The position numbers were made by a program, and so were the translations under genes. From assembly GCA_963817025.1 (NCBI GenBank), contig CAWFML010000004.1, positions 868,001 to 932,000 of the forward strand: a stretch of 64,000 bases of DNA, in the 5' to 3' direction. Positions 33,488 through 41,183 of the stretch are shown in pieces. The stretch's first letter is position 1. Each line of letters starts with the position of its first letter. Under the pieces are notes generated by a model. That model worked only from the letters and a program-made list of their open reading frames with translations. It was not told where the DNA came from and did no database searches. Origin of the DNA: JACMLC01 sp963817025. Lineage in GTDB: Bacteria > Acidobacteriota > Blastocatellia > Pyrinomonadales > Pyrinomonadaceae.

Positions 33488-33739
33488 ATGACAGCTCTGC
33501 TTTATGAAGATGCACATGCAGGCGCGGACGCCGGCGTGCAAATCTGGCGTTGCGCTTCCTGCCACTGCGTTCACCTTCGCGCCGGACAGGTGCTGCTGAC
33601 CTTTACGCCGGAAGAGTTTGCGACGCTCACACAGGATGTCGTCGCTTGCTACTGCGGGCAGTTGATACATGACCACATTGAGAAGGTGATTTCAGATGAA
33701 GCGCAGCCTTTGATAATCAACAGCGAAGAGACGCATTGA
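33488..33739 (+). CDS. Small cysteine-rich protein of unknown function (83 aa)
   Basis: A soluble protein with W-R-C-A-S-C-H-C-V-H (about 20-29) and A-C-Y-C-G near residue 53, five cysteines and several histidines that could bind zinc or iron. I do not recognise a domain. It lies 41 bases behind the PepSY protein on the same strand and is probably the last gene of the iron-uptake set; a role in iron handling is a guess from position. Confidence 0.6.
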   Translation: MTALLYEDAHAGADAGVQIWRCASCHCVHLRAGQVLLTFTPEEFATLTQDVVACYCGQLIHDHIEKVISDEAQPLIINSEETH

Positions 33740-33872
33740 GAGTTGCCTGCGCCGCCGCATTACGCGCATCATCGTCAGATGAGTTATAATCCACGCCTTC
33801 TTATTCAAACAGCAAGACCTGAGGCGAGAGACGTTTTCTCGCGGCTCAACGATAACGGGGGATAGAAGGTTA

Positions 33873-34250
33873 ATGGACAAAGAAAAACTGGAACACTTTC
33901 GCAGCATCCTGACGGAGGAACTGCGGCGTCACACGGAGAACGTACGCGATAATCAGGCCGATGCGCTCGACGCGATGGATGACGGGGTCAAAGACAGCGC
34001 GGACATGTCTTTGCAGGATGTTAATCAAGAGACTTCGCTGCGCCTCGGCGAGCGCGAATCGCAGATGGTTGCGGATATAGATCAAGCTTTATTGAGAATT
34101 GACGAAGGCTCTTACGGCACCTGCGCCCGCTGCGGCAAAGAGATTGACGAGCGTCGCCTCGAAGCCATGCCCACCGCACGCTACGACGCAAAATGCCAGA
34201 CCGAACTCGAAGCCCTTCAGGGTGTGGACGACGAGATTTCAACTTTATAA
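33873..34250 (+). CDS. DksA/TraR-family zinc-finger protein with an altered zinc site (125 aa)
   Basis: A DksA-like factor that would reach into RNA polymerase's secondary channel. The helical N-terminus (ILTEELRRHTENVRDN) and the coiled coil with an acidic D-A-L-D-A-M-D-D-G-V-K-D-S-A-D-M-S stretch at its tip fit the family. The C-terminal finger reads YGTCARCGKEIDERRLEAMP, then TARYDAKCQTELE: two Cys in the first knuckle but D-A-K-C in the second, so one of four zinc ligands is Asp. AGAAGG lies four bases before ATG. It is monocistronic; a 33-bp perfect hairpin follows immediately. Confidence 0.88.
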   Translation: MDKEKLEHFRSILTEELRRHTENVRDNQADALDAMDDGVKDSADMSLQDVNQETSLRLGERESQMVADIDQALLRIDEGSYGTCARCGKEIDERRLEAMPTARYDAKCQTELEALQGVDDEISTL

Positions 34251-34327
34251 GGGTGAAGGGTGGCGGGGGCAGCGTGTAGTTAAAAGCAACTGTCTTAACT
34301 ACACGCTGCCCCCGCCACCCTTCACCC
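34251..34327. repeat. Perfect 33-bp inverted repeat between convergent genes
   Basis: Bases 34251-34283 are exactly complementary to 34295-34327, with an 11-base loop. The outer part iterates GGGTGAAGGGTGGCGGGGGC. It begins right after the dksA-like stop codon, and its last base belongs to the xerC stop. There is no T tract, yet it must act as a very stable hairpin on both strands. Confidence 0.9.
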
Positions 34328-35247
34328 TAAGCTTTTGGATGCGACTTGTCGTAAACCTCTATCAGCTTTTCCATCGAGACATGCGTATAAATCTGTGTCG
34401 TCGAAAGACGCGCATGGCCTAAGAGTTCCTGTATGTCGCGGAGGTCTGCGCCGCTGTCCAGGAGATGCGTGGCGAAAGAGTGGCGCAGCGAGTGCGGGCT
34501 GATATTGTGGATGCCTGCACAGATGCTGATGTACTTATCCACCATTCTGCCGACCGAGCGCGTAGTGATGCGCGTGCCCTGATAATTAAGAAAGACTGCC
34601 TGTGCATCCCTGTCTGCGAGCGGCGCGTTGTGCAGAAAATCATTGCGGATAGTCATATAAGCCAAAAGCGAATGCAGCGCAGGGTCGCCAAAAGGGACTA
34701 TGCGCTGCTTGCGTCGTTTGCCGGTAACGCGCAGCAGCTTGCCCCTGAAATCTATGTCTCCCAGATCGAGCTTGGTCAATTCAGAGACGCGCACGCCCGT
34801 CGCATAGAGCAGTTCGAGAATGGCGCGGTCGCGCTTTCCCAAATCGGTTTCGAGGTCGGGCGTTTCGATAAAGCGAATCGCGTCTTCGATGGAGAGATGA
34901 TTGGGCAGCTTCTTTTCCAGACGCGGCGTGGAGACGAGGCGCGCGGGATTCAGCTCGACAATTCCCTCTCTGACCAGAAACTGAAAGAAGGTTCTGAGCG
35001 CGGCCAGTTTGCGCGCCACGGAGGTTTTCTTCTTCTGCGCGGCATGCAGGCTTGAGAGCCATTCACGAATCGTGATGTGGTCAATCTGCTGAATCTCGAT
35101 CTCGCGCCGCGCTCCGGTCTGCGGGTCTGCGGGCGCAAGATAATCATAAAACTGTCCGAGGTCGCTCGCGTAGTTACGCAAAGTGTGCTCGCTCACATTG
35201 CGTTCATAACGCAGGTGCTCGAAAAACTGTGCGAGTAGCTGTTCCAT
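34327..35247 (-). CDS. xerC: Tyrosine recombinase XerC/XerD type (306 aa)
   Basis: A site-specific recombinase for chromosome-dimer resolution. It has an N-terminal SAM-like DNA-binding domain (residues 1-90, LRYERNVSEHTLRNYASDLGQFYDYL) and catalytic residues Arg in YATGVRVSEL (about 155), Lys in the KRRKQRIVPF beta-hairpin, H-x-x-R in PHSLRHSFATHLLDSGADLR (about 250), His in LLGHARLSTTQIYTHV and the nucleophilic Tyr in QIYTHV. The length is normal. I start at ATG 35247; the frame is open 15 codons further, but that DNA is a word hairpin. There is no ribosome site. It is flanked by hairpins on both sides. Confidence 0.93.
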   Translation of the reverse strand: MEQLLAQFFEHLRYERNVSEHTLRNYASDLGQFYDYLAPADPQTGARREIEIQQIDHITIREWLSSLHAAQKKKTSVARKLAALRTFFQFLVREGIVELNPARLVSTPRLEKKLPNHLSIEDAIRFIETPDLETDLGKRDRAILELLYATGVRVSELTKLDLGDIDFRGKLLRVTGKRRKQRIVPFGDPALHSLLAYMTIRNDFLHNAPLADRDAQAVFLNYQGTRITTRSVGRMVDKYISICAGIHNISPHSLRHSFATHLLDSGADLRDIQELLGHARLSTTQIYTHVSMEKLIEVYDKSHPKA

Positions 35248-35250
35248 AAT

Positions 35251-35335
35251 GACAGTGATACGTGACGGGTGATAAGTGACAAGCCAGAGCAAGAGGATTT
35301 TATCCTGTCACTCATCGCTTGTCACCTCTTACTGC
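35251..35335. repeat. Word hairpin, GTGAC/GTGATAAGTGAC class
   Basis: The arms 35262-35283 (GTGACGGGTGATAAGTGACA and onward) and 35305-35325 (TGTCACTCATCGCTTGTCAC) pair imperfectly. It occupies the whole space between the VWA stop (35338) and the xerC ATG (35247). Confidence 0.7.
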
Positions 35336-35337
35336 TT

Positions 35338-36441
35338 TTATCCTTTTGGCGGATAGTAGCCTCTGCGCGCGCGCACGCGCAGGTTCGGACGCCGGGCGAT
35401 TTTTAAAGAGATAGTGCGAAAGCGGCCATCGCGTTTATCGTCGTCTGGATAATAGCTGAGGACATATTGCTGCGAGAGGTCGGCTGCGATCTGTGCAAAG
35501 GCCGAGTCGAGATCATTGCTCGCCTTCGGCACAAACACCGCGCCGCCGGTCTGCGCGGCGTATTCCTGCAAGCGGCGCGAGGCGGCCAGATTATAAAGAT
35601 TGACGCTCTCGCTCTGCCCAGTCTGCACAGCATAAATCTGACAATCGGCCAGAAACGCATGATTCAAAGATTTATCGAAATCAAGCTCGCTCAAAGTGTC
35701 CGCGCCGTCCGAGACAATAACGATGACTTTCCGGCCTTCATACGGGCGCAGGTAATCCGCAGCTTTGGCGACCGTATCAAAGAGCGCGGTCGCGCCGTCC
35801 TCAGGCGTCGGGAAACGCTCGATGGTGCGGACGAGCAGGTTGACATCACTGGTGAACCCCTGCGCGAGAATCGGATACGTGTAGATTGAATAAATAGCCG
35901 CGTGATCCACTGGCCGCAAGACACGGCGTAGAAACTTAACGGCAGCATGCTTCTCAAATTCTCGCCCCTCGCGCAAACTCATGCTGTTATCAAACAACAG
36001 CACCATACGCACGGGCGTCTCCGCGCGGCTTAGCTCGCTCAAAGCCTTCGTCTGGCCCTCGACCTTGAGTTCAAAATCTTCCAGCTTGAGGTCTGGCACA
36101 ACGCGCCCTTGCGAATCCACGACGGAGGCCGGGATGGTCACAAGATTCGCATCCACGCGGACAGTTTCGCCGGGGTCAAGCTCTTCCATGTCGGAAGAAG
36201 CAGGAGAAGCTGCCGGGCCGACTTTCGCGGGCGACGCAGCGGGCTGCGGAGTCGGCGCGGGTGTTGGCGTCGGCGTCGGCCCGGCGATGGCCTTCGCGCG
36301 CACGGTGACGGGCGGAGGCGGCTGCTGTTTTTTGTTGCGCCCTGATTGCGCTTGCAGGCTCGTTACCGGAATCAGTAGAGAGAAGACGAGCAGCGCGCAG
36401 CCGAGGACGTTTCGCGTCATGGCGCGCGGCAGCGGCGTCAT
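35338..36441 (-). CDS. Secreted VWFA-related protein of acidobacterial type (367 aa)
   Basis: From ATG 36441 the product has a signal peptide (LGCALLVFSLLIPVTSLQAQ), a Pro/Thr/Ala linker (about 45-80, many T-P-T-P), then RVDANLVTIPASVVDSQGRVVPDLKLEDFEL, the entry of the VWFA-related domain named after Acidobacteria. A von Willebrand A domain follows with MIDAS residues D-N-S-M-S (about 155), an internal Thr/Asp (GATALFDTV) and V-S-D-G-A-D. It ends with LRVRARRGYYPPKG, the standard ending. The ATG overlaps the trmFO stop by four bases (ATGA), hence coupling. A longer frame to 36504 lies inside trmFO and is rejected. The role is secreted ligand binding, ligand unknown. Confidence 0.9.
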   Translation of the reverse strand: MTPLPRAMTRNVLGCALLVFSLLIPVTSLQAQSGRNKKQQPPPPVTVRAKAIAGPTPTPTPAPTPQPAASPAKVGPAASPASSDMEELDPGETVRVDANLVTIPASVVDSQGRVVPDLKLEDFELKVEGQTKALSELSRAETPVRMVLLFDNSMSLREGREFEKHAAVKFLRRVLRPVDHAAIYSIYTYPILAQGFTSDVNLLVRTIERFPTPEDGATALFDTVAKAADYLRPYEGRKVIVIVSDGADTLSELDFDKSLNHAFLADCQIYAVQTGQSESVNLYNLAASRRLQEYAAQTGGAVFVPKASNDLDSAFAQIAADLSQQYVLSYYPDDDKRDGRFRTISLKIARRPNLRVRARRGYYPPKG

Positions 36442-37793
36442 GAGCCGGTGATTGCGACCGGCGCGCTCTGCGTGTAGAGATGTGTGTGAAGCCAAGTGTC
36501 CCACTCTTTTAATGCTAGTTCGACCTGTAATTGATGCCGGTCACGTTTACGACGGACGCGCTTGCGATGTTCCTCCGCGAGCGGCTCAAGCAACGCAAAA
36601 GTGATGTTGACGGGTTGATAGTTATCTGTCTTCGCGCCTGAGACGTAACGCGCGAGCGCGCCCAACGCGCTTTTCGGCGGCGCTTCCAGCAAGCTCGCCT
36701 CCTGCGCCAGCCGCGCCGCGTTCTGTCCGGCGAGCCAGCCCGTCGCAACAGATTCGACGTAGCCTTCGACGCCACTGATTTGACCTGCGAAAAAGACCAA
36801 AGGTTGCTTGCGCATTTGCAGGGTCGGCAGCAAGACGCGTGGCGCGCAGATGTAAGTATTACGATGAATCTGCCCGAACTGCAAGAACTCAGCCTGCTCT
36901 AAGCCCGGAATCAGGCGCATGATACGCGCCTGCTCGCCGTAACGCAGGTGGTTCTGAAAGCCCACCATGCTGTAGGCATCTGCCATCAGATTCTCCTGCC
37001 TGAGCTGCACGCAGGCATACGGCTCGCGGCCCGTGCGCGGGTCAACCAAACCTTTTGGCTTCATTGGCCCAAAACGCGGCGTGTCCACCCCGCGCCGCGC
37101 CAGTTCCTCAATCGGCAGGCACGCCTCGAACCAGCGCGTCTCTTCAAAGCGATGCAGCGGCACGCTCTTGGCTTTAATCAACTCTTCATAAAAGCGCGCA
37201 TACTGCTCTTCGTCGAAAGGGCAGTTGACGTAATCGTCGCCGCCCTTGTCGTAACGCGCGGCGCGAAACGCGATTGTCATATCAATCGAATCGGCTGCGA
37301 TAATCGGCGCAATCGCATCGTAAAAGTAGAGCTGGTCATCGCCAGTCAGGCGCATGATGTCCGTCGTCAGAGCATCGGAAGAGAGCGGCCCCGTGGCGAC
37401 AATCGTGATTTCGTCATCGGGCACGTTCTTCAACTCTTCGCGGACGAGCGTGATGCCCGGATGATTGGAAATTTTTTCGGTGATGTAATCCGCGAACTTG
37501 TGGCGGTCAACGGCGAGGGCCGCGCCCGCCGGAACTCTCGTCGCCGTCGCAGCCTCCATCACGAGCGAGCCTGCGCGGCGCAGCTCTTCCTTGAGCAAGT
37601 AGGGCGCGCTTCCCACTTCGTCCGATTTCAAAGAATTGGAACACACAATCTCCGCCAGCTTATCCGTCCGGTGCGCCGGAGTCTGCTGCACTGGCCGCAT
37701 CTCATAAAGCCGCACGCGCGCTCCCGCGCCAGCGGCCTGCCACGCCGCTTCAACCCCTGCTAATCCGCCGCCGATGACAATAATCTCTTTCAT
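36438..37793 (-). CDS. trmFO: Methylenetetrahydrofolate-tRNA-(uracil-5-)-methyltransferase TrmFO
   Basis: This folate- and FAD-dependent enzyme makes ribothymidine-54 in tRNA. The N-terminal FAD-binding G-G-G-L-A-G-V-E-A-A-W (8-18), YEMRP, C-S-N-S-L-K-S-D (about 51-58), the redox cysteine near 225 in WFEACLPIEELA, and F-A-G-Q-I-S-G-V-E-G-Y-V-E-S are all family marks. The length is normal at 451. Thymidylate-type folate methylation in tRNA is usual in Gram-positives, Acidobacteria and several other phyla that lack TrmA. The stop overlaps the VWA gene's start (ATGA). Confidence 0.97.
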   Translation of the reverse strand: MKEIIVIGGGLAGVEAAWQAAGAGARVRLYEMRPVQQTPAHRTDKLAEIVCSNSLKSDEVGSAPYLLKEELRRAGSLVMEAATATRVPAGAALAVDRHKFADYITEKISNHPGITLVREELKNVPDDEITIVATGPLSSDALTTDIMRLTGDDQLYFYDAIAPIIAADSIDMTIAFRAARYDKGGDDYVNCPFDEEQYARFYEELIKAKSVPLHRFEETRWFEACLPIEELARRGVDTPRFGPMKPKGLVDPRTGREPYACVQLRQENLMADAYSMVGFQNHLRYGEQARIMRLIPGLEQAEFLQFGQIHRNTYICAPRVLLPTLQMRKQPLVFFAGQISGVEGYVESVATGWLAGQNAARLAQEASLLEAPPKSALGALARYVSGAKTDNYQPVNITFALLEPLAEEHRKRVRRKRDRHQLQVELALKEWDTWLHTHLYTQSAPVAITGS

Positions 37794-37825
37794 TTAATCT
37801 CAGTAGATACCAATCCGAAAAATCA

Positions 37826-37917
37826 TTTCACGCAAAGGCGCAAAGACAAAAGACGAGACGCAAATGAGTTGAGCATTCTTTGCGTCTTCTGTTTTTCCTT
37901 TACGCCTTTGCGTGAAA
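37826..37917. repeat. Word hairpin, GCAAAGGC class, copy E
   Basis: A perfect 15-bp outer stem TTTCACGCAAAGGCG (37826-37840) with 37903-37917, plus inner pairing of CAAAGAC/TTTGCGTC words. It lies in the 182-base gap between trmFO and argB, both on the minus strand. Confidence 0.8.
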
Positions 37918-37975
37918 CAAAAGCTTTCCAACAAAAGACACTTCTGATGTTAGACGCTACCTGCAAGATGTCAAG

Positions 37976-38872
37976 TCATGACCCAGCCGCAACGATCATC
38001 GTCCCTGTTCCCTCATCGGTGAAGACTTCCGAGAGCAGAGCGTTGCGAAGCGTGCCGTTGATGATGTGCGCGCTGCTAACGCCGCGACTGAGGATGGTGA
38101 TGAGGCTTTGCAGTTTCGGAATCATGCCGCCCGTGGCTGTGCCGTCCCGGATTAAAGCTTCCGCTTCATCCACAGTCAGCCGCGAGAGCTTTGTCTCAGG
38201 CTCTTCCTGTCTGAGACAGATGCCGTCCACGTCCGAGAGCAGAATCAATTTCTCTGCCTGCAACTGGACGGCGATTTCAGAAGCAATCGTGTCCGCGTTG
38301 ATGTTAAAGACCATGCCGTCCTCGTCCGCGCCGAGCGATGAGACGACAGGCAGATAACCCTCTGCCAGCAACACGCACAGCAGCCGCGAGTTTATCCTGA
38401 TAATATCGCCGACGTGGCCGAAGTCCACCTCTGCGCGCTCGCCCGTTTCACGATTCAAGACTTCCTTCGGGGGTCTCTTTGAAGCCTGCACGATATTGCC
38501 GTCAACGCCGGACAGCCCGACTGCTTCGACTCCGCGACGGCGCAGGGCCGCGAGAATATCCGTATTAATCTTGCCCGCGAAAATCATCTTCGCCATTTCG
38601 AGCGTCGCGTCATCCGTCACGCGCCGACCGTTGATGATGGTCTGCTCGACGCCCAGACGCAGGGCCAGTTCGGACAACTGCTTGCCGCCGCCATGCACCA
38701 CGCAGACACGTATCCCGACCTGATGAAGCAGGGCCAGCTCTTCCGCGAGCGATGCGAGATTCGCAGCATCCTCTGTCGCTTTGCCCGACAGCTTGACGAC
38801 AAAGGTCTTGCCCTTGAAGCGTTGAATGTAAGGCAGAGCCTCGCGCAGCAGTTCAAATCTTGGCTGGCTCAT
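37976..38872 (-). CDS. argB: Acetylglutamate kinase
   Basis: It phosphorylates N-acetylglutamate, the second arginine step. The amino-acid-kinase fold is clear: FVVKLSGKATED with the K-x-S-G nucleotide loop (about 24-27), VVHGGGKQLSE (about 58-68), GRRVTDDATLEMAKMIFAG, LSGVDGNI, NINADTIASEIAVQLQAEKLILLSDVDGI, and GTATGGMIPKLQ near the end. The length (298) is normal. Its ATG overlaps the stop of the carbamoyltransferase by four bases. It is the last gene of the minus-strand arginine cluster. No arginine-feedback N-terminal helix is obvious, so sensitivity is uncertain. Confidence 0.97.
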   Translation of the reverse strand: MSQPRFELLREALPYIQRFKGKTFVVKLSGKATEDAANLASLAEELALLHQVGIRVCVVHGGGKQLSELALRLGVEQTIINGRRVTDDATLEMAKMIFAGKINTDILAALRRRGVEAVGLSGVDGNIVQASKRPPKEVLNRETGERAEVDFGHVGDIIRINSRLLCVLLAEGYLPVVSSLGADEDGMVFNINADTIASEIAVQLQAEKLILLSDVDGICLRQEEPETKLSRLTVDEAEALIRDGTATGGMIPKLQSLITILSRGVSSAHIINGTLRNALLSEVFTDEGTGTMIVAAGS

Positions 38873-39882
38873 CGCTCTTTGCCTCCGATAAGCTTTGCCA
38901 TGATCGCTTTCTGCGCGTGGAGGCGATTTTCCGCTTCATCTATCACGACTGACGAGGGCGAATCGAGCACGCCGTCCGTGACGATGACATTGCGGCGCAC
39001 AGGCAGGCAGTGCATGAAGATAGCGCTATTGGAGCGTGCCATCTTGCGCTCGTCTACGATCCAGTCTTTGCGATAGACTCCGCGCGCGGCGATGTCTTTG
39101 TTCGCTGCTCCGTAAAAATATCGGCTGCCCCAACTCTTGGCATAGACGACCTCTGCGCCGTCAAAGGCTTCGTCAATCTTCTTCGTCACGCGCAGGCTTC
39201 CGCCCGCGCTTTCCGCTTTGGCCTTGATGTCGCCGAGCAACTCTTCGTCAAGCTCGTAATGGAGCGGATGTGCGATGGTCAGTTCATGGCCCATTTGAGC
39301 AGCCGCGAGCGCAAAGCTGTTCGGCACAGCCATCGGCAGAGGCTTCGGATGCCAAGCCCATGTCAGCAGGACGCGCTTGCGCTGCGGCCCAAGCTTTTCG
39401 CGCACGGTCATCATGTCTGCCAGAGCCTGACATGGGTGATGCATCGCTGATTCGAGATTGATGACCGGCACGTCCGAGTAACGCGCAAAGGCACGCAGCA
39501 CGGGGTCTGTGCGCTCCTCTTCCCAATCATTCATGAGGGCAAAAGTCCTGACGCCGATGGCCGCGCAATATCTGCCAAGCACGCGTACAAACTCCGCCAC
39601 ATGCTCTGTCTTATCTGAATCCATCACTGCGCCGTCGCGGTGCTCCAAAGTCCAGCTTGTCCCGCCCGGCTCTAAGGTCACAGGATTGCCGCCAAGCTCA
39701 TAGATGCCGACCTGCATTGAAGCGCGCGTGCGTAAACTCGGATTGAAGAAAACGAGGGCAATAGATTTTCCGGCGAGCGGCTTTGACTCGTCCTCGCCGC
39801 GCTTGAAGCGCAGCGCGGATTCGATTAGCTCAACCAGCTTATCGCGTGCCCAGGCTGCTGTCGTTAGAAAATCTTTTTTCAT
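38869..39882 (-). CDS. argF': N-acetylornithine-type carbamoyltransferase
   Basis: It resembles the acetylornithine transcarbamylase of Xanthomonas more than ordinary ArgF: FFNPSLRTRASMQVG replaces S-x-R-T-R-x-S, MDSDKTEHVAEFVRVLGRYCAAIGVR follows, then MHHPCQALADMMT, LTWAWHPKPLPMAVPNSFALAAAQMG, VVYAKSWGS, MHCLPVRRNV and AENRLHAQKAIMAKLI. A Glu in SWTLEHRDG falls where Glu92 selects acetylornithine over succinylornithine in the Xanthomonas enzyme (known family; alignment by eye). The product would be N-acetylcitrulline, requiring a deacetylase not in this window. The lysine of Q-K-A-I-M-A corresponds to the carboxylated Lys302. No ribosome site is evident before ATG. Confidence 0.88.
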   Translation of the reverse strand: MKKDFLTTAAWARDKLVELIESALRFKRGEDESKPLAGKSIALVFFNPSLRTRASMQVGIYELGGNPVTLEPGGTSWTLEHRDGAVMDSDKTEHVAEFVRVLGRYCAAIGVRTFALMNDWEEERTDPVLRAFARYSDVPVINLESAMHHPCQALADMMTVREKLGPQRKRVLLTWAWHPKPLPMAVPNSFALAAAQMGHELTIAHPLHYELDEELLGDIKAKAESAGGSLRVTKKIDEAFDGAEVVYAKSWGSRYFYGAANKDIAARGVYRKDWIVDERKMARSNSAIFMHCLPVRRNVIVTDGVLDSPSSVVIDEAENRLHAQKAIMAKLIGGKER

Positions 39883-39892
39883 AAGAAATTTT

Positions 39893-39978
39893 CACCGCAG
39901 AAGACACAGAGAGCACAGAGGTAAAAAGATTTCAAATCCGAGACACTGAATTTGAGATTCCCCTGTGCTCGCTGTGGC
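39893..39978. repeat. Word hairpin, CACAGAG class, copy 1 (degenerate)
   Basis: CACCGCAGAAGACACAGAGA plus GCACAGAGG (39893-39921) and the rough complement CCCCTGTGCTCGCTGTGG (39960-39977). It fills the gap between argD and the carbamoyltransferase gene. Confidence 0.6.
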
Positions 39979-41166
39979 TCAAAATACCTGCTTCAGCGCA
40001 TCAACAAACAGATCAACCTCTTCGCTTTTCAAACACAGCGGCGGCAACAGGCGCAGCACGCGCTTGTCGCTCGACGTGCCAGTGATAATTTTCCGTTCCA
40101 GCAGCTTTGCATGCACGGCCTGTGCAATCTCATCCGTAAATTCGATGCCTAACAGCAGCCCGCGACCGCGCACGCGCTTGATGGCGGGAATCTCTGAGAG
40201 TCGCAAGCGTAAATAGCTTTCCGACGCTTTGACGTTCTCTAACATGCCATCCGCCTCAATCGCTTCGAGCGTCGCTGTGACAGCGGCCATCGCCAGCATC
40301 CCGCCGCCGAAGGTCGTGCCGAGATCGTTCTCTTTAATTTGAGCGGCAAGCTCTTCTTTAACCAGACACGCGCCGACCGGAACGCCGCTGCCTAAGGCTT
40401 TTGCCAGCGTGATGATGTCCGGCACGACATGCGCGCCCGCCTCGCTTCCAGCGAAAAACCATTCGCCCGTGCGCCCGATGCCCGTCTGTACTTCGTCATA
40501 AACAAGGGCGATGCCGCGCTCGTCCGCAAGCTGTCTTAAGTCACGATAGAACTGAGGCTCTGCCATTCTCACGCCCGACATGGATTGAATCGGCTCAAGC
40601 ATGATGGCCGCGACCGATTCGTCTGCGAGTTGGCTGACGGAATCCATGTCGCCAAACTCTGCCTCCACATGTCCCGGCACATTCGGGCGTCCAAGCTCTC
40701 TATACTTTCCCAAAAATGTCGCGCTGATCGAATCCGCCGTCCGCCCGTGAAAGCCTCCGCTAAAGGTGACGACCTTCTCTCGCCCGGTCGCAAGGCGCGC
40801 GATACGCATCGCGTTCTCATTGGCTTCGGTGCCTGAGTTGCAGAAGAAAACTTTTGCCAGCGCGGAAGGCGCAAGCGAGACGAGTTTGAACGCCGCACGC
40901 GCACGCGTCTGCGAGTAAACCAGATTTGAATAAAAGAGAAGCTTTGCGGCCTGCTCTTGAATCGCTGCGACGACGCGCGGGTGGCAATGCCCTGTCGCCG
41001 CGACAGCATGCCCTCCATACAAATCAAGATAACGCGCGCCGTCGCTCGCATAGAGCCAGACCCCGCGCCCGCGCGCCGCAGCCAGAGGCATCTTCTTATA
41101 GGTCGCAAGCTGAAACTGCTCTTCGCTTGCCGCTATTTCCTGAAATATTATTTCCTCAGTCATCAT
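39979..41166 (-). CDS. argD: Acetylornithine aminotransferase
   Basis: A PLP-dependent class III aminotransferase for the fourth arginine step, possibly also succinyl-diaminopimelate. It shows YLDLYGGHAVAATGHCHPRV, FFCNSGTEANENAMRIAR (PLP phosphate site), TFSGGFHGRT, IMLEPIQSMSGV, YDEVQTGIGRTGEWF with the PLP-binding Asp, and LAKALGSGVPVGA with the Schiff-base Lys. One oddity: the usual E-P-V/I-Q-G-E-x-G reads EPIQSMSGV. The length (395) is normal; either of two consecutive Met codons may be the start. It lies 17 bases after argC. Confidence 0.96.
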   Translation of the reverse strand: MMTEEIIFQEIAASEEQFQLATYKKMPLAAARGRGVWLYASDGARYLDLYGGHAVAATGHCHPRVVAAIQEQAAKLLFYSNLVYSQTRARAAFKLVSLAPSALAKVFFCNSGTEANENAMRIARLATGREKVVTFSGGFHGRTADSISATFLGKYRELGRPNVPGHVEAEFGDMDSVSQLADESVAAIMLEPIQSMSGVRMAEPQFYRDLRQLADERGIALVYDEVQTGIGRTGEWFFAGSEAGAHVVPDIITLAKALGSGVPVGACLVKEELAAQIKENDLGTTFGGGMLAMAAVTATLEAIEADGMLENVKASESYLRLRLSEIPAIKRVRGRGLLLGIEFTDEIAQAVHAKLLERKIITGTSSDKRVLRLLPPLCLKSEEVDLFVDALKQVF

Positions 41167-41183
41167 ATGTGATTAATTCTCAC

